A stretch of 64,000 nucleotides of DNA, from positions 1 to 64,000 of the forward strand of contig NZ_BOQN01000053.1 in assembly GCF_018332695.1 (NCBI RefSeq). The letters run 5' to 3'. Shown here in pieces: positions 1-7,043 of this stretch. Below the pieces are notes generated by a model. That model saw only the letters and a program-made list of their open reading frames with translations. It had not been told where the DNA came from and did no database searches. This DNA is from Paractinoplanes toevensis. GTDB taxonomy: Bacteria > Actinomycetota > Actinomycetes > Mycobacteriales > Micromonosporaceae. Numbering within the stretch: position 1 is the first letter of the stretch; each line of letters begins with the position of its first letter. The position numbers and the translations under genes were made by a program.

Positions 1-536
1 AGCGGGCCCGCCGCGAGGGCCTGCTGGCCCTCGAGGACGCGGTCAAGACGGTCGAGCACCCCTTCCTGAAGCGTGGTCTGCAGCTGGCGATCGACGGCAC
101 CGACCCGGAGGAGCTGCACGACATCCTCCACGCCGAGATCGCGGCCAAGAAGAAGGCCGACAAGGCCGCTTCGAAGCTCTTCGAGAACATGGGCGGTTAC
201 GCCCCGACGATCGGCATCATCGGCACGGTCATGGGCCTCGTGCACGTGCTCGAGAACCTGAACAAGCCGGAGACGCTCGGTCACTCGATCTCCGCGGCGT
301 TCGTCGCCACCCTCTGGGGTGTGCTCAGCGCCAACCTGATCTGGCTTCCGGTCGCCGCCCGTCTGACCCGCCTCAGCGCGGTCGAGGCGGAGGAGATGGA
401 ACTGGTCGTCGACGGTGTCCTTGCCATCCAGGCCGGCTCGAACCCGCGTCTGGTCGCACAGAAGCTCCGCAGCCTCCTCCCGCCGGATGAGGCGAAGAAG
501 GCCGAGGCGGCCGCTAACACCAAGAAGGCGGCGTAA
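1..536 (+). CDS. motA: Flagellar stator protein MotA (5' end missing)
   Basis: This is the C-terminal part of the proton-channel stator subunit MotA, which pairs with MotB in the cytoplasmic membrane and drives flagellar rotation. The open frame runs in from the window edge, with codons starting at base 3. It contains the conserved MotA segment around 'GGYAPTIGIIGTVMGLV' (third membrane helix), and a second hydrophobic helix 'FVATLWGVLSANLIWLPVA'. An Arg/Glu-rich cytoplasmic loop lies before the first helix, as the family requires. The lysine/alanine-rich tail ends at 536, and motB starts 3 bases later, so the two are co-transcribed. The promoter and first half of the gene lie outside the window. 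Confidence 0.95.
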   Translation, partial: RARREGLLALEDAVKTVEHPFLKRGLQLAIDGTDPEELHDILHAEIAAKKKADKAASKLFENMGGYAPTIGIIGTVMGLVHVLENLNKPETLGHSISAAFVATLWGVLSANLIWLPVAARLTRLSAVEAEEMELVVDGVLAIQAGSNPRLVAQKLRSLLPPDEAKKAEAAANTKKAA

Positions 537-539
537 CGG

Positions 540-1562
540 ATGAGCTCAGGTGGGGGTCGTCGGAAGAAGGCTCACGAAGAACACGAGGAGCACGTCAATC
601 ACGAGCGCTGGCTCGTTTCGTACGCCGACATGCTCACCCTGCTGTTCGTACTCTTCGTGGTTCTCTACTCGATGTCGGACGTCAACATGAAGAAGTTCGC
701 CGAGCTGGCATCGGGTTTGTCCGCCGGTTTCGGTGCGCAGAGCGCCGCGTTCTCCGGGCAGACCTCGACGCTGGACGGCGCCGGCCAGAGCGCCGAGATC
801 GTGCAGATCGACCCGGGTGCCAACCCGGGTGACGGCAAGACCGGCACGTCGAACATGACCGAGAAGGAGAAGGCAGCCGTCGAGGCGGCTGTCAAGGCCG
901 AGGACCGGCTCAAGGCTTCGCAGAACGCCCAGGCGGCGGCCAAGGAAGCCCAGGACCTCAAGAACGTCGAGAACCAGTTGGCTGACGCGCTGGCCAAGGC
1001 CGGCCAGCTCAACAACGTGAAGTTCACGATCGACAAGCGCGGTCTGGTGGTCACCATCGTCACCAACGAGGTGGTGTTCGCCGGTAACCGGGCCGACCTG
1101 AAGTCCGGTGGCAAGAAGATCCTGGACGCGCTGGCACCGACGCTGGCGAAGCTGAAGAACAACATCGAGGTCGACGGCAACACCAACCAGCTCAAGGCGG
1201 TCACCACCTACTACCCGAGCGGCTGGGAGCTCTCCGCGGCTCGCGCCTCGACCACGGTTCGGTACCTGTCCGGCCACGGTGTCACCAAGAACCGCCTCAG
1301 TGCGGTCGGCTTCTCGGACACCAAGCCGCTGATCGACCCGAAGGACCCGCGCTCGATCACGATGAACCGCCGGGTGGACGTCGTCGTCCTCACCACCCTC
1401 CCGGCCGACCAGGCGGCACTGCTGCCGGCCGCGGCCGGCTCGGACGCCAAGCTGCACACCGGGCAGACCACGGCACAGGCCGCCGCGCTGGAGAAGGCGG
1501 TCGAGGCCGCGAACAGCGCCGCTGACACTTCCACTTCTACTTCCACGACCACGCACGACTGA
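540..1562 (+). CDS. motB: Flagellar stator protein MotB
   Basis: This 340-residue protein has one N-terminal membrane helix and a C-terminal OmpA/MotB peptidoglycan-binding domain. 'SYADMLTLLFVLFVVLYSMS' carries the proton-accepting aspartate (Asp30) typical of MotB. A coiled, Ala/Lys/Glu-rich linker (about residues 95-155) leads to the OmpA-like region with 'LSAARASTTVRYL' and 'AVGFSDTKPL', the usual peptidoglycan-anchoring motifs. It is longer than E. coli MotB (308 aa) because of the linker and a Ser/Thr-rich tail ending in 'TTTHD'. The ATG is 3 bases after the motA stop. fliL follows after 13 bases. Confidence 0.96.
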   Translation: MSSGGGRRKKAHEEHEEHVNHERWLVSYADMLTLLFVLFVVLYSMSDVNMKKFAELASGLSAGFGAQSAAFSGQTSTLDGAGQSAEIVQIDPGANPGDGKTGTSNMTEKEKAAVEAAVKAEDRLKASQNAQAAAKEAQDLKNVENQLADALAKAGQLNNVKFTIDKRGLVVTIVTNEVVFAGNRADLKSGGKKILDALAPTLAKLKNNIEVDGNTNQLKAVTTYYPSGWELSAARASTTVRYLSGHGVTKNRLSAVGFSDTKPLIDPKDPRSITMNRRVDVVVLTTLPADQAALLPAAAGSDAKLHTGQTTAQAAALEKAVEAANSAADTSTSTSTTTHD

Positions 1563-1575
1563 CGGGGGGATTCCA

Positions 1576-2031
1576 ATGGCTGACGAGAACAAGGAAAGCG
1601 CTGCCGAGGCGCCGAAGAAGTCCAAGAAGATGCTGATGATCATTGTGATCGCCGCGGTCGTGCTGATCGGTGGTGGCGCTGGCGCGTTCTTCATGCTGAA
1701 GGGCGACTCCGCCGAGGCCAAAGCGCCCGAGAAGGGCTCGGTCACCGCGATCGACGAGTCTCTGACCATCAACCTGGCGGACAGCCACTACCTGAAGCTC
1801 CAGTTCGCTCTGCAGCAGACGGCGGATGCCGGCACCGAGGAGGTCGACACCAGCGAGGCGATCGAGCTGGCGATCGACGAGTACACCGGCAAGAAGGTTG
1901 CCGAGCTGGAGACCGAGAAGGGCCGCGAGGCGATCAAGGAAGAACTGCTCGCCAAGATCGTGAAGGCCTACACCGAGGACGGCAAGAAAATGGTCATGGG
2001 TATCTACTACACCGCCTTCGTGACCCAGTAA
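1576..2031 (+). CDS. fliL: Flagellar basal-body-associated protein FliL
   Basis: This 151-residue, single-pass membrane protein associates with the stator around the basal body. A lysine-rich cytoplasmic N-terminus is followed by a membrane helix (about residues 19-40, 'MLMIIVIAAVVLIGGGAGAF') and a periplasmic domain. That domain has the FliL pattern 'SLTINLADSHYLKLQFALQ' and a C-terminal 'EELLAKIVKAYTEDGKKMVMGIYYTAFVTQ'-like end, written here only as the family signature. It follows motB by 13 bases with an AG-rich ribosome site (GGGGGAT) before the ATG. A strong hairpin terminator directly after the stop closes the motA-motB-fliL unit. Confidence 0.92.
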   Translation: MADENKESAAEAPKKSKKMLMIIVIAAVVLIGGGAGAFFMLKGDSAEAKAPEKGSVTAIDESLTINLADSHYLKLQFALQQTADAGTEEVDTSEAIELAIDEYTGKKVAELETEKGREAIKEELLAKIVKAYTEDGKKMVMGIYYTAFVTQ

Positions 2032-2044
2032 TCGACTGAAACGG

Positions 2045-2076
2045 ACGGGCGGGATCACTTCGGTGATCCCGCCCGT
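2045..2076 (+). terminator. Hairpin terminator after fliL
   Basis: A perfect 14-bp inverted repeat (2045-2058 against 2063-2076) closes on a TTCG tetraloop. It lies 13 bases after the fliL stop. The run after the stem (TCGTCGATCTA) is only weakly T-rich, but stem length and loop make intrinsic termination very likely. It splits the stator genes from the fliM export-gate unit. Confidence 0.85.
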
Positions 2077-2108
2077 TCGTCGATCTACGGCTAAATACGG
2101 CCCTCACG

Positions 2109-2136
2109 CTCAGCGGTTCAGGAAGTGAGCCGATGG
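2109..2136 (+). promoter_or_regulatory. FliA-like (sigma-28 family) promoter for fliM
   Basis: CTCA (2109-2112), 16 bases, GCCGATGG (2129-2136). This matches the general sigma-28/WhiG layout (TAAA-N15-GCCGATAA in enterics), and the same arrangement recurs before flgB and flgN in this window. The start of transcription would fall about 6-8 bases downstream, right at the proposed fliM start codon. Confidence 0.6.
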
Positions 2137-2143
2137 GGACGAC

Positions 2144-3091
2144 GTGACCTCCGGAACACGATCCCCGGGCAAGATGTCGCGCCGTGGGCAGAGCGGGGGG
2201 CCCACGGCGTACGACTTCCGCCGGCCCGTCAAACTCTCCCGGGACCACGTCCGCACGCTGCAGACCGCGTTCGAGACGTATGCCCGTAGCTGCGGCACCC
2301 TGCTGACCACCCGGTTACGCGTGGTCAGCAGCGTCACCCTCGCCGCCATCGAGCAGCTCAACTACGACGAGTACGTGGCGTCGCTCTCCAATCCCACCGT
2401 GATCGCGGTGGTGGGCCTCGATCCGCTCGACGGCACGGCCCTGATGGAGATGTCCTCCTCCACCGTGATGACCGCTATCGACCACATGCTCGGCGGACCC
2501 GGCGGACCTCAGCCGGAGCGACCGCTGACCGAGGTCGAGATGCCTCTGCTGCGCGGGTTGCTGGAGCGCATGCTGGGCGAGCTGAGGTACGGCTTCGAGA
2601 CCCTGGTCGACATCCAGCCGAAGCTCAAGGAGATCGAGTACAACGCCCAGTTCCTGCGGGCGCACGCGCCCGGTGATGCCTGCGTGGTCGCCACCTTCGA
2701 ACTGAAGATCGGCGCCGAGGAGTGCCTGGCCAGCATCTGCATGCCGTTCAACATGATTCTGCCGGTGCTGTCGCGCACCGAGGCGGTCGTGCTCAGCGAC
2801 AAGGAACGGGCCAGCAAGAACCTCGCGCTGCGCAACCTCACGGCCGGTCTTTTCTCGGCTCCGATCGACGTTGCGGTCCGATTCCAGCCCATTCGTATGC
2901 GTACCGATGACATCGTGGACCTGCGTCCCGGTGACGTCGTCCCGCTGAGTCACGCGACCAGCCGGCCCCTCGAGGTGACCGTCAACGAGACCGTTTTCGC
3001 TCACGCAGTTCCCGGTAATCAGGGCGCCCGGCTCGCCTGTCTCGTGGTGCCGCCGCCCAAGGAGTCGTCCAAGGAGTCAGGCCGCCCATGA
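2144..3091 (+). CDS. fliM: Flagellar motor switch protein FliM
   Basis: FliM is the middle layer of the C-ring; it links FliG to FliN and normally receives CheY-P. The 315-residue product has the FliM core beginning 'YDFRRPVKLSRDH', a CheC-like middle domain with 'LGGPGGPQPERPLTEVE' and 'YNAQFLR', and a C-terminal SpoA-like part. The canonical N-terminal CheY-P peptide (LSQxEIDALL) is not present; the N-terminus is a short basic Ser/Gly segment. The GTG at 2144 is preceded by the promoter-like motif at 2109-2136 and lacks a ribosome site, so a leaderless start is possible. ATG 2174 is the alternative. The stop overlaps the fliN start (ATGA). Confidence 0.93.
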   Translation: MTSGTRSPGKMSRRGQSGGPTAYDFRRPVKLSRDHVRTLQTAFETYARSCGTLLTTRLRVVSSVTLAAIEQLNYDEYVASLSNPTVIAVVGLDPLDGTALMEMSSSTVMTAIDHMLGGPGGPQPERPLTEVEMPLLRGLLERMLGELRYGFETLVDIQPKLKEIEYNAQFLRAHAPGDACVVATFELKIGAEECLASICMPFNMILPVLSRTEAVVLSDKERASKNLALRNLTAGLFSAPIDVAVRFQPIRMRTDDIVDLRPGDVVPLSHATSRPLEVTVNETVFAHAVPGNQGARLACLVVPPPKESSKESGRP

Positions 3092-3861
3092 CCGCGCCCA
3101 CCATCACCGCGCCGCAGCTGGCGCTCGCCCGGAACGCCGCCGAAGCCGCCCTTGCCGTCCTGCCCACCAGCCGCACGCTCGCCGTCGCCGCCCCGGTCGC
3201 CGCCTCGGCGGACACCGTCATCGAGGGCCAGGCGGTCACCGCCAAGTTCAGCGGTGCGGCCAGCGGTGAGGTCGTCGTCGTGGTCGGCCAGGATCTCGCG
3301 GACGCGCTCAAGGAGAGCCCGCTCGGCGAGCTCGACCTGACCGCCGCGGTCCGGCCGGCACTGGAGGCGGCGGCCCGGGTCTTCGGACCGGTGGTCCTCG
3401 ACCCGGGGCAGGTGATGGAGCCGGGTGTCGCGCTGAGCGCGCTGGCCACCAAGGAAGACGCCGTGGTCGTCCCGCTGGTCGAGGGCGAGGAGGTCCGCGC
3501 GGTGCTGGCCCTCGCGCTGAGCCCCTGGCCGAGCGAGGAACCCGGCCAGATGGACGTGGCCACCCGGTCGCCGGCGCCGGCGACCGGAGTGACCGGCGCG
3601 GCGCTGAACCGCGGCGGCCTGGACATGCTGCACGACGTCGAGATGGAGGTCTCGGCCGAACTCGGCCGTACCCGGATGAGCGTGCGTGAACTGCTCTCGC
3701 TCAACCCGGGCGCGATCGTCGAACTCGACCGGGCCGCCGGCAGCCCGGCGGACCTGCTCGTCAACGGCCGGCTGATCGCTCGGGGCGAGGTGGTCGTGGT
3801 GGACGAGAACTTCGGCATCAGGATCACCGAGATCGTCGCCCCGGGCGCCGAGCGGGAGTAA
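3088..3861 (+). CDS. fliN: Flagellar motor switch protein FliN, long form with CheC-like N-terminus
   Basis: The last 80 or so residues are a SpoA/FliN domain ('DVEMEVSAELGRTRMSVREL', 'NPGAIVELDRAAGSPADLLV', 'GEVVVVDENFGIRI'), the part that builds the base of the C-ring. At 257 residues the protein is about twice the length of E. coli FliN. The first 150 residues look like the CheC-like domain of FliY ('RPALEAAARVFGP'), but the Glu of the CheC phosphatase motif is not followed by the expected Asn. It starts ATG inside the fliM stop (4-base overlap), so translation is probably coupled. FliY is the alternative name. Confidence 0.88.
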   Translation: MTAPTITAPQLALARNAAEAALAVLPTSRTLAVAAPVAASADTVIEGQAVTAKFSGAASGEVVVVVGQDLADALKESPLGELDLTAAVRPALEAAARVFGPVVLDPGQVMEPGVALSALATKEDAVVVPLVEGEEVRAVLALALSPWPSEEPGQMDVATRSPAPATGVTGAALNRGGLDMLHDVEMEVSAELGRTRMSVRELLSLNPGAIVELDRAAGSPADLLVNGRLIARGEVVVVDENFGIRITEIVAPGAERE

Positions 3862-3866
3862 CGGCC

Positions 3867-4250
3867 TTGCTCGAGCTCGTCCTGCGGATCGGCTTCTCAC
3901 TGCTGGTCGTCCTCGGCCTGATGTGGGCCGTGGCGCGGCTGGTACGCCGCCCGCTGAGCGCTCGCCGGGCGCATGGCGCGCTCGCCGTACTCAATCGGCA
4001 GCAGATCAACCGCAACGCCGAGGTGGCCGTGGTGCGGGTGGGCGACCGGGCGATCATCATCGGGGTCACCGAGGCGCAGGTGAACTTCCTCGGCGAGGCC
4101 GACGTCGCCGATTTCGAGAAGCCCGAGCACGAGGAGCACGTCCCGCTCGAACCGGCCGACCTGCCGGCCGTCCACCCGGCCGGCCCGGGCGCGAACCGGC
4201 TCGACCGGACCCTCCTGGAAACGATCCGCGACCGGACATCGAGGCGATAA
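3867..4250 (+). CDS. fliO: Flagellar export apparatus protein FliO
   Basis: A small 127-residue membrane protein with an N-terminal helix ('VLRIGFSLLVVLGLMWAVARLV') and a short cytoplasmic domain containing 'QINRNAEVAVVRVGDRAIIIGV', the FliO pattern. FliO assists assembly of the FliP-FliR export gate. The start is a TTG at 3867, 5 bases after the fliN stop with 'GGGAG' 10 bases upstream. Its position directly before fliP supports the call, since FliO is poorly conserved in sequence. Confidence 0.85.
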   Translation: MLELVLRIGFSLLVVLGLMWAVARLVRRPLSARRAHGALAVLNRQQINRNAEVAVVRVGDRAIIIGVTEAQVNFLGEADVADFEKPEHEEHVPLEPADLPAVHPAGPGANRLDRTLLETIRDRTSRR

Positions 4251-4253
4251 GCC

Positions 4254-5087
4254 ATGCGACGCGCGATCCTGCTTCTGCTTGCCACGGTCGGCCTGGCGCT
4301 GGTGCTGCTGCCCGGCGCCGCGTCCGCCGAGCCGCGACCGGCGCCGATGGCCCCGGCGGTGGTGACCGTGGCGATGCCGGATCGCGTACCGCAGGCGCCG
4401 GCCCCGCCGTCGCCGCCGAGCATCAATTTCAACGTCAACGGGACCAACCCGGACGGCAGCCGCCCGGCCTCCTCGCTGGTGATCATGCTGGGCCTCACCG
4501 TGCTGTCGGTGGCGCCGGCCCTGCTGCTGCTCTGCACGTGTTTCACCAAGGTCTTCATGGTCCTTGGGATCACCCGCAACGCGCTCGGCCTGACCAGCAT
4601 GCCGCCCAACCAGGTGCTGGCCGGTCTGGCCCTGTTCCTGAGCCTGTTCATCATGGGACCGACCGTCTCGGCCATGAACGAGCAGGGGGTGCAGCCCTAT
4701 CTCAAGGGTGACAAGACCCAGTCGCAGGCGTTCAAGGACGGCGTGCAGCCGCTGCGCGACTTCATGTGGAAGACCACCCGTGAGGACGAGGTCGGCCTCA
4801 TGATCAAGCTGTCCGGCTCGGACCAGCCGCGGAACAAGGAAGACGTCGAGCTGACCACGCTGATCCCCGCGTTCGTGCTCTCCGAGCTGCGGGCCGCGTT
4901 CATCATCGGCTTCGTCATCTTCATCCCGTTCCTGCTGATCGACATGGTCGTCTCGGCCTCCCTGATGTCGCTGGGCATGATGATGCTGCCCCCGGTGACG
5001 ATCTCGCTGCCCTTCAAACTCCTGCTGTTCGTCATGGTCAACGGGTGGGGGTTGATCCTCACGGCGTTGGTGGCGTCCTACCGATGA
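4254..5087 (+). CDS. fliP: Flagellar type III export gate protein FliP
   Basis: FliP is the main subunit of the export gate in the centre of the MS ring. The 277-residue protein has a cleavable signal peptide (ends about 'GAASA'), a Pro-rich linker, and the FliP core. Core motifs are 'TCFTKVFMVLGITRNALG', 'MPPNQVLAGLALFLS' and the C-terminal 'LMSLGMMMLPPVTISLPFKL'. It is a little longer than E. coli FliP (245 aa) because of the linker. The stop overlaps the next ATG by four bases. That next gene is fliR, not fliQ, which is the usual order; see findings. Confidence 0.96.
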   Translation: MRRAILLLLATVGLALVLLPGAASAEPRPAPMAPAVVTVAMPDRVPQAPAPPSPPSINFNVNGTNPDGSRPASSLVIMLGLTVLSVAPALLLLCTCFTKVFMVLGITRNALGLTSMPPNQVLAGLALFLSLFIMGPTVSAMNEQGVQPYLKGDKTQSQAFKDGVQPLRDFMWKTTREDEVGLMIKLSGSDQPRNKEDVELTTLIPAFVLSELRAAFIIGFVIFIPFLLIDMVVSASLMSLGMMMLPPVTISLPFKLLLFVMVNGWGLILTALVASYR

Positions 5088-5848
5088 ACTGGAACATCCC
5101 GATCGCGGATCTGCTCGCGATCCTGCTGGGCGCTGCCCGGACCGGGGCCTTCCTGATGATCTGCCCGCCGTTCAACTCCCGGTTCATCCCGGGCACCGTC
5201 AAGGCGCTGCTGTCGGTGGGTCTCACCCTGCCGATGGCGCCGTACCTGCGCGGCACCATCCCCAGCCTGCAGACCGCCGACATCATCGCCAGCGCCGCCC
5301 TCCAGGTCTTCGTGGGTGCCTCGCTCGGCTTCCTCGTGGCCATGCTGTTCGCCGCCCTCCAGGCGGCCGGTGACCTGCTCGACCTCTTCGGCGGTTTCAC
5401 CCTGGCGATGGGTTACGACCCGCTGTCGATGAACCAGAGCTCGGTGTTCGGCCGGTTCTACAACCTGGTGGCGGTCACCATCCTGTTCGCCACCGGCGGT
5501 CATCAGATGATCCTGCGCGGCTTTCTCCAGTCGTTCCGGACCATGCCGCTGAACCTGTCCTTCGACCTGACCACGTTCAGCCAGGTCCTGCTCAAGGGGG
5601 TCGGCGAGCTGTTCCTGGCCGCCATCCAGATCGCCGGCCCGCTGGTGATCGTGCTGTTCCTCACCGACGTGGCATTCGGTCTGCTCAACCGGGTGGCGCC
5701 CGCGCTCAACGCGTTCCAGCTCGGGTTCCCCGCCAAGATCTTCGTCCTGCTGCTGCTCTCCGGCATGTCGATCACCCTGTTGCCGCCGGTCATCGAGAAC
5801 CTGGTCGAGAAATCGGTCACCGCCGTGCTGAAGTTGACCGGCGGCTGA
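5084..5848 (+). CDS. fliR: Flagellar type III export gate protein FliR
   Basis: FliR is the single-copy subunit that completes the FliP-FliQ-FliR gate. The 254-residue protein starts at ATG 5084 ('MNWNIPIADLLAILL') inside the fliP stop; an upstream in-frame GTG at 5045 would overlap fliP more deeply and is unlikely. Six hydrophobic segments are visible, with 'RTGAFLMICPPF', 'GFTLAMGYDPLSMNQSSVFG' and the C-terminal 'GFPAKIFVLLLLSGMSITLL', all typical of FliR. It is not fused to FliQ or FlhB. flhB follows 11 bases later. Confidence 0.95.
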   Translation: MNWNIPIADLLAILLGAARTGAFLMICPPFNSRFIPGTVKALLSVGLTLPMAPYLRGTIPSLQTADIIASAALQVFVGASLGFLVAMLFAALQAAGDLLDLFGGFTLAMGYDPLSMNQSSVFGRFYNLVAVTILFATGGHQMILRGFLQSFRTMPLNLSFDLTTFSQVLLKGVGELFLAAIQIAGPLVIVLFLTDVAFGLLNRVAPALNAFQLGFPAKIFVLLLLSGMSITLLPPVIENLVEKSVTAVLKLTGG

Positions 5849-5859
5849 GGTGGTGACCC

Positions 5860-6951
5860 GTGTCCGGTGAGAAGACCGAACAGCCAACTCCACAGAAACT
5901 CAAAAAGGCCAAACGCGAAGGCCAGATCGGGCGTACGCCGGACATCGGCGCCTGGTTCGGCATGCTGGCCGCGAGCATCCTGCTGCCCAAGACGATGGGT
6001 ACGGCGATGGAGCACGCCCAGGAGCTGGTCTCCCAGGTGCCGGACGTGATCGACCGGCCGGAACCGGCTCTGGCCCTGCACATCCTCCGGGAGGCCGGCT
6101 TCGGCATCGCCTGGGCGGTGCTTCCCCTGTCGGTCACCCTGATGCTGGTCGGCATCGCGTCGGCCGGCGCGCAGGGCGGCATCCGCATCGCGACCAAGCT
6201 CTTCATCCCGAAGTTCAACCGGCTCAACCCGCTGCCCGGCATCAAGAAGATGCTCGGGCCGCAGGCGCTCTGGGAGGCGATCAAGGCGCTGGTCAAGACC
6301 GCCGTGCTCGCGGCGGTGCTGTACACCGAGACCAAGGACCAGATCCCGGTCCTGATGACCGCCGGCCAGCTGCAGCTCGGCACGCTGCTGGCGGTGGTCA
6401 AGGACGCCACCATCGGGCTGATCCGGGCCGCCTCGGTGGCCGGCATCGTGATGGCCGCCGCCGACTACTTCGTGGTCCGCCGCCGCACCAACAAGCAGCT
6501 GCGGATGACCAAGGAAGAGGTCAAGCAGGAGAACAAGAACGCCGAGGGCGACCCGCTGATCAAGGCCCAGATCCGGGCCCGGCAGATGGCCATGGCCCGC
6601 AACCGGCAGATGGCCGACGTGCCGATGGCCGACGTGGTGATGGTCAACCCGACGCACGTGGCGGTGGCGTTGCGGTACGAACCGACCAAGGGCGCGCCGC
6701 GGGTGGTGGCCAAGGGGCAGGGCCCGCTCGCCACCAAGATCCGTGAGCTGGCCACCGAGCACCGGGTGCCGATGGTGCAGGACGTGCCGCTGGCCCGGTC
6801 GCTGTACGCCGGCTGCGAGGTGGGCGCGGAGATCCCGGCCGACTTCTACGGCGCGGTGGCCAAGGTGCTGGCGTTCGTGATGAGCCTGAAGGCACGTGGT
6901 TCGGCGGCAGGCCTGCACCGCAACCCCAATTCCACCTCAGCAGCCGCATAA
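5860..6951 (+). CDS. flhB: Flagellar export switch protein FlhB
   Basis: FlhB sits on the export gate and switches substrate class from rod/hook to filament after autocleavage. The 363-residue protein opens with the family's 'EKTEQPTPQKLKKAKREGQ' motif, has four membrane helices, and carries the NPTH autocleavage site at residues 263-266, followed by 'VAVALRYEPTKGAPRVVAKG'. The GTG start is 11 bases after fliR. The switch partner FliK is encoded at 10961-12892. A palindrome-rich 92-base gap separates it from flhA. Confidence 0.97.
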   Translation: MSGEKTEQPTPQKLKKAKREGQIGRTPDIGAWFGMLAASILLPKTMGTAMEHAQELVSQVPDVIDRPEPALALHILREAGFGIAWAVLPLSVTLMLVGIASAGAQGGIRIATKLFIPKFNRLNPLPGIKKMLGPQALWEAIKALVKTAVLAAVLYTETKDQIPVLMTAGQLQLGTLLAVVKDATIGLIRAASVAGIVMAAADYFVVRRRTNKQLRMTKEEVKQENKNAEGDPLIKAQIRARQMAMARNRQMADVPMADVVMVNPTHVAVALRYEPTKGAPRVVAKGQGPLATKIRELATEHRVPMVQDVPLARSLYAGCEVGAEIPADFYGAVAKVLAFVMSLKARGSAAGLHRNPNSTSAAA

Positions 6952-6970
6952 CCGAAAATTTAGGAGATTT

Positions 6971-7011
6971 CCTCACATGCGTCCCTCGTACGAGGGAGAC
7001 TCTGCGTGAGG
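6971..7011. repeat. Nested inverted repeat in the flhB-flhA gap
   Basis: A perfect 16-base palindrome, TCCCTCGTACGAGGGA (6982-6997), lies inside an outer arm pair CCTCAC (6971-6976) and GTGAGG (7006-7011). It sits in one of the longer gaps of this otherwise tight operon, 33 bases before the flhA start. It could be a protein-binding site, an mRNA-stabilising hairpin or an attenuator; the sequence does not say which. Confidence 0.6.
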
Positions 7012-7043
7012 GGTGAGGTACACCCTGTGCCTGGGAAGGTGCC

